A stretch of 6,191 bases of DNA from NCBI GenBank assembly GCA_959596495.1, contig CAUFXK010000096.1, positions 1 through 6,191 of the forward strand, read 5' to 3'. The notes below the pieces were generated by a model, which was not told the origin of the DNA, searched no databases, and was given only the letters and a program-made list of their open reading frames with translations. Positions 1 through 4,848 of this stretch are shown one piece after another (the stretch's first letter is position 1; each line of letters begins with the position of its first letter). Source of the stretch: an uncultured Collinsella sp. GTDB lineage: Bacteria > Actinomycetota > Coriobacteriia > Coriobacteriales > Coriobacteriaceae. Position numbers and translations under genes: made by a program.

Positions 1-581
1 ATGTTGGCCTTGTGCACGGCCGTCACCTTTTTGCGACCGCAACGGCGGGCGTACTCAAAGGCGTACTCCACAATGCGGCGGCTCTTGGCGATGGAGATGG
101 GTTTGATCGAGATGGCGGAATCCGCGGCGAAGGTCTTCTGGCCCGAGCGCTCGACGAGCTGCGAAAGCTCCTCGACCTCGGCAGCGCCCTCATCGAACTC
201 GATACCGGCGTAGAGGTCCTCGGTGTTCTCGCGCACGATGACCAGGTCGACGTCACGGAAGCGCGAGCCGTCGCCCGGCTGCGACAGGCAGGGGCGCACG
301 CAGGCGTACAGATCGAAGTGCTTACGCAGAGCAACATTGACGCTGCGGAAACCCGTGCCGACCGGCGTGGTGATGGGCCCCTTGATGGCGACCTTAGTCT
401 CGGCAACCGCATCGAGCACATGTTGGGGCAGCGGCGTGCCAAACTCGTCCATGACGCCGGCGCCGGCCTCCTGGACATTCCAGTTAATCTGGACACCGGT
501 GGCCTCGACCACGCGGCGCATGGCCTGCGTAATCTCGGGACCGATACCGTCACCGGGAATCAGGACTACATCGTGCGCCAT
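1..581 (-). CDS. icd: NAD-type isocitrate dehydrogenase, N-terminal part (cut by window edge)
   Basis: This is the first 193 codons plus two bases of an isocitrate/isopropylmalate dehydrogenase-family enzyme; the rest lies beyond base 1. The family oxidatively decarboxylates isocitrate to 2-oxoglutarate in the cytoplasm, using a divalent metal and NAD(P). The sequence shows the N-terminal IPGDGIGPE (residues 8-16), KGPITTP (67-73) and the substrate loop SVNVALR (80-86). It also has R96 in YACVRP, RENTEDLYAGIE (117-128, with the catalytic-type Tyr124) and K191 in VHKAN. Ser80/Asn82 match the isocitrate-binding Ser/Asn of Icd, which argues against isopropylmalate dehydrogenase. The short N-terminus and the GTGFRSVNVALRK context resemble NAD-dependent enzymes more than the longer E. 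coli NADP form, but the residues that decide the cofactor are outside the window. The start is ATG at 581, with GAGGAG nine bases upstream overlapping the end of the preceding gene. Homoisocitrate dehydrogenase is a less likely alternative. Confidence 0.88.
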   Translation of the reverse strand, partial: MAHDVVLIPGDGIGPEITQAMRRVVEATGVQINWNVQEAGAGVMDEFGTPLPQHVLDAVAETKVAIKGPITTPVGTGFRSVNVALRKHFDLYACVRPCLSQPGDGSRFRDVDLVIVRENTEDLYAGIEFDEGAAEVEELSQLVERSGQKTFAADSAISIKPISIAKSRRIVEYAFEYARRCGRKKVTAVHKAN

Positions 582-587
582 AATCTG

Positions 588-1286
588 TTACTCCTCGTCT
601 TCGGCGTCGTCAGATTTTTTAACGCTAGCACGCTTCTTCTTTTTGGAGAGATCCAGGCCAAAACGTTTAACAAGCATTTCGCAAATCTCGCTCGAACGGG
701 CCTTGAGATAGCTGCCCTTGCCGTTCTCGGCGTCGAACTTAAGGCGCAGCGCAAGCTTCTCTGCGACCTCGGCGTCGATCTCGCCCTGGCAAAACTCGTA
801 CAGGCAACCGAGCATGTCGCGATACTCAAGGTCGCCGTGGTAGCACTGGATGGCCTCATCCAGGATGGGCCAAGCCTCGCGCGAACGCTCGACACTCGTG
901 GCACCCCACACGCACAGCAGGCGGAAGGCGGCATAGCGCAGCGTGGAGGAGATCTCGTCGAACAGTGCGGTCTCGGCGCCCTCAAAGGCATCGCCCAGCT
1001 GCTCGGGGCAGGTGGTGGCGAGCGCCGTCAGGGCATCGAGGGCCTCCCAGCGGGTCTGCGCCTCGGGGCGGTCGAGCGCCTCGATCAGCGCGGGTACGCA
1101 GGGCTCGACGCGCTGCGGATCGCGCTCGGCAAGCAGGTGCAGCACGCGGGCGGCAAACTGGCGGATGCGGCGCGTGGGGCAGCCGAGCTCCTGGACCAGA
1201 CGGTCGACGGCGTTCTCGTTCTCCTCTGCCAGCTGGAGCTGTGCCAGCTCCTCGTCGGTGAGCTGTTCGTCTTTATTTTCTGCCAT
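588..1286 (-). CDS. HEAT-repeat protein of unknown function, 232 aa
   Basis: I do not recognise a named family beyond the helical-repeat fold. Residues about 22-150 read as three or four alpha-helical pairs of HEAT type: VDRLVQELGCPTRRIRQFAARVLHLL (28-53 region), then VPALIEALDRPEAQTRWEALDALTAL (64-89 region), then a third with SSTLRYAAFRLLCVWG. The Asp/Pro and Arg spacing is typical of HEAT motifs. HEAT arrays usually act as protein-binding scaffolds. The N-terminus is acidic (EDE-rich, 3-25). The C-terminus has a lysine cluster (215-219, then 223-224) followed by an acidic end, as in many soluble cytoplasmic proteins; there is no signal peptide or membrane segment. The start is ATG at 1286, with AGAGG about six bases upstream. 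It lies 15 bases after the membrane-protein gene and 6 bases before icd, so it is almost certainly co-transcribed with both. A partner role towards a neighbouring enzyme is possible but is inference only. Confidence 0.85.
   Translation of the reverse strand: MAENKDEQLTDEELAQLQLAEENENAVDRLVQELGCPTRRIRQFAARVLHLLAERDPQRVEPCVPALIEALDRPEAQTRWEALDALTALATTCPEQLGDAFEGAETALFDEISSTLRYAAFRLLCVWGATSVERSREAWPILDEAIQCYHGDLEYRDMLGCLYEFCQGEIDAEVAEKLALRLKFDAENGKGSYLKARSSEICEMLVKRFGLDLSKKKKRASVKKSDDAEDEE
591..596 (-). promoter_or_regulatory. Shine-Dalgarno for icd, embedded in the last codons of the HEAT gene
   Basis: GAGGAG on the minus strand forms the last two Glu codons of the upstream HEAT-repeat gene. 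It sits nine bases before the ATG at 581, with the upstream TAA stop in between. No other ribosome binding site is possible in the six-base gap, so icd translation probably depends on ribosomes finishing the HEAT gene. Confidence 0.7.
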
Positions 1287-1301
1287 AGTTACCTCTTCTT
1301 A

Positions 1302-1730
1302 CTATTTCTTAGCGTGCTTGCCAGCACCCTTGCTGTCATCGGTGACCGAGATGAGCTGCCGGTTGGCTGCGCCCTTGCGACGCGCACGGCGGCGCTCCTC
1401 GGCATCGCCCGCATCGGCGGCGGCGCGATGGGCTTTGTTGACGTTAAAAACCTCGTCGTGCTTGCGCCACGGGCCGACGGACTCGCCAAAGCTCATCTTA
1501 AGGCCGGCGATAAAGCCGCCGAGCCAGCCAATCGGCGCAAACTGCACCAGCGGGAACAGCGAGAACACCCAAGTCAGCAGGACGACTGCCGCCGCTCCTG
1601 CAAAGTTGGCGATCCAGTAGTCGCGCTTGGTGATGACGCGCTTTTCGCAGGCCCACTGGCCGCACAAAAAGCCGATGTAGATCGCAAAGAGAAAGAGCAC
1701 CAGCGCAAGCACCACGAACGTCCAGCTCAT
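1302..1730 (-). CDS. Small membrane protein with basic cytoplasmic tail, 142 aa, function unknown
   Basis: I do not recognise the family. A first hydrophobic helix spans about residues 3-24 and a second about 40-62. A shorter Gly-rich hydrophobic stretch at about 64-79 (FAPIGWLGGFIAGLKM) could be a third pass or a re-entrant segment. The KR-rich loop at 30-36 and the strongly basic tail at 89-142 (RRRARRK near 113) are expected on the cytoplasmic side. That places the N-terminus outside if there are three passes. The frame is open a further 12 codons upstream to 1766, but that start would overlap the dehydrogenase tail. The ATG at 1730 has GAGGAG eight bases upstream and begins directly with the hydrophobic helix, so I prefer it. 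It lies five bases after the dehydrogenase stop and 15 bases before the HEAT gene. A membrane anchor or small transporter component are both possible. Confidence 0.8.
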   Translation of the reverse strand: MSWTFVVLALVLFLFAIYIGFLCGQWACEKRVITKRDYWIANFAGAAAVVLLTWVFSLFPLVQFAPIGWLGGFIAGLKMSFGESVGPWRKHDEVFNVNKAHRAAADAGDAEERRRARRKGAANRQLISVTDDSKGAGKHAKK

Positions 1731-1735
1731 AGGCG

Positions 1736-2815
1736 CTACTCCTCGTGATGGTGGCCGCAGCAGCACTCGTGGCCGTCATCGTGACCGTGACCGCCGCAGC
1801 ACTCGTGGTCCTCGCCGTGGTGGTGGCCACCGCAGCACTCGTGGTCGTCGCCATGCTCGCCGCAACCGCAGCCTTCCTCGTGGGCACCGTGCTCCTCGGG
1901 ACGATACTGCGACCAGTCCAGACCGGCGGCGATGGCGTCGGCCTCCTCCTTATAGAGGACCGTGATGGCCTGGGTGCCCAGCTTGGCACCACCGATGGCA
2001 TCGAGCATGTCGTAGAGCGTAAGGGCCACGTCGGCGCCGGGCAGCGCAAGCTCGCGATCGTCGGCATAGGCGAGCGCCAAGCGCAGGTCCTTAATAAAGT
2101 GCTCGACCATAAAGCCGGGCTTGTAATCGCCGTCGAGCGCCTTGGGTGCCAGGCTCTCCATGGCGCCGGACTTGCCGCTGCCGCCCAGGATCATCTGACG
2201 GGTCTTCTCCAGATCAAGGCCGCTCAGCTCGGCAAACGCCAGCGCATCGGCCATGCCGACCATGCAGGCGCCCAGCGACACCTGGTTGGCGAGCTTGGCA
2301 GCCTGGCCCTTGCCGGCGCCATCGAAGCAGCAGATAGTTGCCGCAAAGGTGGAAAGGATGTCGCGGACCGGGGCGATGTCGTTCTCGGTGGCGCCCACGA
2401 TGGCCGTGAGCGTGCCGGCGATAGCACCGGACTCGCCGCCGGTGACGGGGCAGTCAAACGCCATGCGGCCGGAAACCTGGGCGGCCTCGGCAATGTCGCG
2501 CGCCAGCTCGGGCGAGCTTGTGGTGAGGTCGATCAGGACCGCGCCGGGCTTAGTGCACGCGAGCAGGCCGTCGCCCGCCAGGTAGAGCTCCTCGACCTCG
2601 GAGGGATAACCCACCATGGTAAAGACGACGTCGGCGTTCGCCACGGCATCTGCCGGCGTATCGGCCCAAACGGCACCGCGCTCGATAAGCGCGACGGCCT
2701 TGGACTTGGTACGGTTGTTGACCGTGACGGGATAGCCGGCATCCAGGATGTGGCCGGCGATGGGGGCACCCATGATTCCGGTGCCGATGAATGCGACAGA
2801 GAGCTTGTTTGCCAT
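1736..2815 (-). CDS. Beta-hydroxyacid dehydrogenase (3-hydroxyisobutyrate / tartronate semialdehyde reductase family) with a His/Cys-rich C-terminal tail, 359 aa
   Basis: The first roughly 300 residues are a complete cytoplasmic beta-hydroxyacid dehydrogenase, which interconverts a short 3-hydroxyacid and its semialdehyde or keto form. It has the Rossmann motif FIGTGIMG (9-16), the substrate-binding DCPVTGG (121-127; family usual is DxPVSGG), the catalytic Lys174 and Asn177 in GKGQAAKLAN, and the conserved Lys242 in FIKDL. NRT at 34-36 after the second strand is the pattern of NADP(H)-preferring members. The substrate cannot be read from sequence, so 2-hydroxy-3-oxopropionate, 3-hydroxyisobutyrate, succinic semialdehyde and 4-hydroxybutyrate are all possible. 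Family members usually stop near 290-300 residues. Here about 51 more residues (309-359) carry 14 His and 9 Cys in repeated HECCGGHHH-like units. The start is ATG at 2815, with AAGGA eight bases upstream. It is the first gene of a tight cluster with the membrane protein, the HEAT protein and icd. Confidence 0.93.
   Translation of the reverse strand: MANKLSVAFIGTGIMGAPIAGHILDAGYPVTVNNRTKSKAVALIERGAVWADTPADAVANADVVFTMVGYPSEVEELYLAGDGLLACTKPGAVLIDLTTSSPELARDIAEAAQVSGRMAFDCPVTGGESGAIAGTLTAIVGATENDIAPVRDILSTFAATICCFDGAGKGQAAKLANQVSLGACMVGMADALAFAELSGLDLEKTRQMILGGSGKSGAMESLAPKALDGDYKPGFMVEHFIKDLRLALAYADDRELALPGADVALTLYDMLDAIGGAKLGTQAITVLYKEEADAIAAGLDWSQYRPEEHGAHEEGCGCGEHGDDHECCGGHHHGEDHECCGGHGHDDGHECCCGHHHEE
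1739..1744 (-). promoter_or_regulatory. Shine-Dalgarno for the small membrane protein, embedded in the dehydrogenase gene
   Basis: GAGGAG encodes the terminal Glu-Glu of the dehydrogenase and lies eight bases before the ATG at 1730, with the TAG stop in the spacer. This decides the start of the membrane protein and predicts translational coupling. The same Glu-Glu-stop arrangement recurs at the HEAT-icd junction. Confidence 0.7.
1761..1844. repeat. Three direct repeats at an exact 36-base period
   Basis: The 12-base core CAGCACTCGTGG (plus strand) occurs at 1761-1772, 1797-1808 and 1833-1844. The starts are 36 bases apart, and the flanks are partly conserved. The period equals the 12-residue unit of the encoded tail, so expansion by in-frame duplication is likely. 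The variable bases between cores show that the copies have since diverged. Confidence 0.85.
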
Positions 2816-2840
2816 GAAGCCTTTCCTTTTGGGTTGGGTG

Positions 2841-2869
2841 TTATTACCAGGTTGAATACTCGGTGCCAG
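2841..2869 (-). promoter_or_regulatory. Possible sigma-70-type promoter of the dehydrogenase-icd cluster
   Basis: Reading on the minus strand, CTGGCA (2869-2864), a 17-base spacer and TAATAA (2846-2841) sit in the 98-base gap after the DegV gene. This would place a transcript start about 20 bases before the ATG at 2815, leaving room for the AAGGA ribosome site. The -35 match is only partial. I see no terminator after the DegV gene, so read-through from it is also possible. Confidence 0.35.
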
Positions 2870-2913
2870 CGTTTGGGCTGTGAGTTGGGATCGATTACGG
2901 CCGCGTTACTTGC

Positions 2914-3867
2914 CTACTGACCGCGCACGCGGCGGGCGATGCGGTCGGAAAGCGACGCCTTGTCGGCGCGGTTCTTACCCCAAAACGCGCAGGCCACCAT
3001 GCCGGGGCCCACGTGCGAGCCGATGGTAGGACCGACGGAGCTGCGAATGATCGTGACGTCGGCGCAACCCTCCTCCTTGCGGATGGCGGCTTCGAGCCAG
3101 TCGCCGTCCTTTTCGGCATCGGCCGTCATAATGGCGATGGGCATGGTGCGATCGGGCACATAGTTCTCGCGGAACGACTTGAGGATGGACTTGAGCGCCT
3201 TCTTGCGACCGCGGTTGACGCCGATCAGCGACAGTGAGCCGGCCAGGTCGTAGGAGAGCTCGGGCTTGACGTCGAGCTTTGCCGTGAGCTGTGCCGCCGC
3301 GGGCGGAATGCGGCCGCCGGCAGCCAGCGCATCGAAGCTCTCGAGCGTAAAGTAACCGTGCACGTAGGTCTTGGCCTCGTTTGCCCAATCGACCAGCTGC
3401 TTAGCAGTCAGTCCCGCCGAGCGCTGGCGCACGGCCTCGAGCGCCAGGAGCTCGCCGGTCGCGCAGGGCAGAGCGTTGTCGACCACGTACAGCTCAAAGT
3501 TGGGATACTCGGCGCGCACGGCGTCCGCCGCCTGGCACGCGGAGTTGTAGCTCGACGACAGCGCCGAGGTAAAGCACAGGTAGACCGTGGGCGTACCCTC
3601 TTTGGCGCACTCGGTAAAGAACTCGATATAGCGACCGAGCGACACAGCCGAGGTGGACACGCGGGCACCGGCGCGCATGCGGTCGTAGAACTCCTTGGGT
3701 GTGATGCTCGACCAGATGTCATCCGTGCGCTCCTCGCCATCGATAATGAAGGGGAAACCCAAGATATCGACATCGAGGTTCGCGGCGACCTCGGGGCTAA
3801 AGTCGCAGCAGGTATCGACGACGATGCGGCAACGGTCCGAATGACCGGCGGATGCGGCCTTGTCCAT
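2914..3867 (-). CDS. DegV-family fatty-acid-binding protein, 317 aa
   Basis: DegV proteins bind a single fatty-acid molecule. In Gram-positives, relatives (FakB) present the fatty acid to the kinase FakA for phosphorylation. The family marks are VDTCCDFSP (17-25), the STS at 71-73, TSALSSSYNSA (100-110), GGRI (184-187), LDVKPEL (198-204) and GPTIGSHVGPG (279-289), which includes the usual lipid-carboxylate-binding region. The length is slightly above the usual roughly 280. There is no signal or membrane segment, so it is cytoplasmic. The frame also has a TTG at 3870 directly before the ATG at 3867. AAGGAG at 3881-3876 lies eight bases from ATG and five from TTG, so I choose ATG. It begins just after the hpf terminator, so its promoter must lie within or very near that terminator, or it depends on leak-through. 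No FakA-like kinase gene is in the window. Confidence 0.93.
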   Translation of the reverse strand: MDKAASAGHSDRCRIVVDTCCDFSPEVAANLDVDILGFPFIIDGEERTDDIWSSITPKEFYDRMRAGARVSTSAVSLGRYIEFFTECAKEGTPTVYLCFTSALSSSYNSACQAADAVRAEYPNFELYVVDNALPCATGELLALEAVRQRSAGLTAKQLVDWANEAKTYVHGYFTLESFDALAAGGRIPPAAAQLTAKLDVKPELSYDLAGSLSLIGVNRGRKKALKSILKSFRENYVPDRTMPIAIMTADAEKDGDWLEAAIRKEEGCADVTIIRSSVGPTIGSHVGPGMVACAFWGKNRADKASLSDRIARRVRGQ

Positions 3868-3885
3868 CAAAGCGACTCCTTACGT

Positions 3886-3917
3886 AAAAAGGCGGCCACC
3901 CGCATGGGATGGCCGCC
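3886..3917 (-). terminator. Intrinsic terminator downstream of hpf
   Basis: On the minus strand, GGCGGCCA pairs perfectly with TGGCCGCC (3917-3910 with 3898-3891). The stem continues through CCC/GGG with one bulged base to a four-base GCAT-type loop. Five T residues follow (3890-3886). It sits about 30 bases after the hpf stop and directly before the DegV ribosome site. Confidence 0.92.
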
Positions 3918-3920
3918 AAC

Positions 3921-3942
3921 CGTTAACTCATGCAAGTTAACG
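3921..3942. repeat. Perfect 8-base inverted repeat between hpf stop and its terminator
   Basis: CGTTAACT (3921-3928) and AGTTAACG (3935-3942) are exact reverse complements around a six-base loop. The repeat lies immediately after the hpf stop codon and before the GC-rich terminator. It is AT-richer than its surroundings and has no T-run on the minus strand. It could be an mRNA 3'-end stabilising hairpin or a protein-binding palindrome. Confidence 0.6.
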
Positions 3943-3946
3943 TATT

Positions 3947-4531
3947 TTACTCGTCAAGTGTTTCGATGCGGGGCTTGATGATGCCATATCCACCATTCTT
4001 ACGGTGATACACCACATTGATGAGACCGGTCGTCGCGTTCTCGAACACGTAGAAGTCGTGGCCCAGCAGATCGGTCTGCACCAGCGCCTGCTCCTCAGTC
4101 ATCGGGGTGACGTCGATAACCTTCTCGCGGACGAGCAGGTCGTCCTCCTCCTCGGGCAGCAGCAGGTCGGCCAGATCCTCGACGCGCTCGACCGGCGCGA
4201 CATCCGCGGCGCTGGCACCGCCCTGGCGGTTGTCCACGACCTTGGTCTTGAACTTACGCAGCTGGCGGGTGACCTTATCGGCGGAGAGGTCGATGGCGGC
4301 GTACATATCTGCACCGTGCTCGGCAACGCGAATCACCGAACCGCGGGCACGAACCGTAACCTCGACGATTGCCGGGTTGGGGTTCGAGGGGTTCTTCTCA
4401 TAGCGAAGTACAACGTCGACCGTCATGGGCTCGATATCGAAAACCTTGAGCGCCTCGCCGATCTTCTCATCCACATGCGCACGCAGAGCATCGGTTACCG
4501 TCGTCTTGCGTCCAGAAACCTTGATATCCAT
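3947..4531 (-). CDS. hpf: Long-form ribosome hibernation promoting factor, 194 aa
   Basis: HPF binds the 30S decoding region when growth slows. The long form drives pairing of 70S ribosomes into inactive 100S dimers. Residues 1-100 form the HPF/RaiA domain: the opening strand MDIKVSGRKTTVTD, the helix with LRAHVDEKI, the strand MTVDVVLRY and the helix MYAAIDLSADKVTRQLRKFK (77-96). An acidic linker (about 105-135) leads to the C-terminal dimerisation domain at 138-188, with TPMTEEQALVQTDLLGHDFY and the conserved FENATTG...NVVYHRKNGGYGIIKP pattern. The frame extends 20 codons upstream to 4591. The ATG at 4531 has GGAG six bases upstream and gives the canonical N-terminus, so I use it. The gene has its own leader and terminator and looks monocistronic. 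In many bacteria hpf is next to secA; here DegV follows instead. Confidence 0.96.
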   Translation of the reverse strand: MDIKVSGRKTTVTDALRAHVDEKIGEALKVFDIEPMTVDVVLRYEKNPSNPNPAIVEVTVRARGSVIRVAEHGADMYAAIDLSADKVTRQLRKFKTKVVDNRQGGASAADVAPVERVEDLADLLLPEEEDDLLVREKVIDVTPMTEEQALVQTDLLGHDFYVFENATTGLINVVYHRKNGGYGIIKPRIETLDE

Positions 4532-4748
4532 ACGTGGCTCCAATCTGCCTCGGGGACTTACTGTACTGGCTATGTACCCATTGCCGTGCATTTAATCACG
4601 CGGATTCCCAAAGACCCGAATAACGATTGCTTGATACCGCATACCGAAGTCTCGCACTTTTCTGTGGCAAAGTGCGCTATAGGAGGGAGCCGGCGACTTT
4701 GTATTTGGTCCCGAAAATTGGCTTTGACCTGCTGGTTTTATAGAGATG
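4532..4748 (-). other. hpf leader / promoter region, 217 bases
   Basis: No gene is supported here. Short frames across it lack a ribosome site and family resemblance. It must hold the hpf promoter because a strong terminator lies just upstream, but no good -35/-10 pair stands out. The best candidate is a TGA-TTAAAT extended -10 (4598-4590) with no -35 match. The region also holds the perfect inverted repeat at 4653-4676. Confidence 0.5.
4653..4676. repeat. Perfect 8-base inverted repeat upstream of hpf
   Basis: CGCACTTT (4653-4660) and AAAGTGCG (4669-4676) are exact reverse complements separated by eight bases. No T-run follows on either strand, so it is not an intrinsic terminator. Its position, about 120-145 bases before the hpf start, suits an operator or a structured 5' leader. 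Confidence 0.6.
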
Positions 4749-4782
4749 AAAAAGCCGGGCTCCCCTATTGGGGAAGCCCGGC
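4749..4782 (-). terminator. Strong intrinsic terminator downstream of the solute-binding lipoprotein
   Basis: On the minus strand, GCCGGGCT (4782-4775) pairs with AGCCCGGC (4761-4754). The stem continues through CCCC/GGGG with one bulged base and closes on a four-base AATA loop. Five T residues follow (4753-4749). The 12-pair stem and T-run are unmistakable, and the position is about 65 bases after the lipoprotein stop. Confidence 0.95.
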
Positions 4783-4802
4783 AGTGCGTGTTGAAACCGT
4801 GA

Positions 4803-4840
4803 AGGGGCATCTCTCCTAGCGCATAGGAGACACCACCCCT
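4803..4840. repeat. Two-part hairpin between the lipoprotein stop and its terminator
   Basis: TCTCCTA (4812-4818) and TAGGAGA (4824-4830) pair perfectly around a five-base loop. An outer AGGGG (4803-4807) pairs with CCCCT (4836-4840) across an internal loop. It lies within ten bases of the stop codon. No T-run follows on the minus strand, so it is more likely a 3'-UTR stability element than a terminator. Confidence 0.55.
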
Positions 4841-4848
4841 AGCAATAA

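Larger units (their letters stand above)
1739..1891 (-). other. His/Cys/acidic metal-binding-like tail of the dehydrogenase (residues 309-359)
   Basis: This 51-codon segment encodes almost only His, Cys, Gly, Asp and Glu: 14 His and 9 Cys by direct count. Cys pairs at 327/328, 339/340 and 351/352 are each preceded by His-Glu and mostly followed by Gly and His clusters. A looser CGC at 316-318 may be a degenerate earlier unit. Such tails are known from nickel- and zinc-handling proteins such as SlyD, HypB and UreE, where they bind or store metal ions. That this one binds metal is inference. Confidence 0.8.

Noticed and set aside
12..1748. A 578-codon open frame on the plus strand
   Set aside because: It runs antisense through icd, the HEAT gene and the membrane-protein gene, all of which have real family signatures or good ribosome sites. 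Long antisense frames are expected in DNA with GC-rich third codon positions. It has no ribosome site or recognisable domain.
1731..1766. Upstream start giving the small membrane protein 12 extra residues
   Set aside because: It would overlap the dehydrogenase tail and lacks a ribosome site, whereas the ATG at 1730 has a well-placed GAGGAG.
1739..1891. A CRISPR-like or mobile-element reading of the 36-base repeats
   Set aside because: The repeats are only three, lie in frame inside a coding region and match a 12-residue protein unit. There are no unique spacers or cas genes.
1745..2920. A 391-codon open frame on the plus strand opposite the dehydrogenase
   Set aside because: It is the mirror of the dehydrogenase gene. 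Its Ala/Val-rich start is simply the antisense of the His/Cys repeat, so it is not independent evidence for a membrane protein.
4532..4591. Upstream ATG giving hpf 20 extra residues
   Set aside because: The canonical HPF N-terminus begins at the ATG at 4531, which has GGAG six bases upstream. The extension matches nothing in the family.
4592..4810. A 72-codon minus-strand frame between the lipoprotein terminator and hpf
   Set aside because: It runs through the terminator hairpin, lacks a ribosome site and shows no family resemblance.
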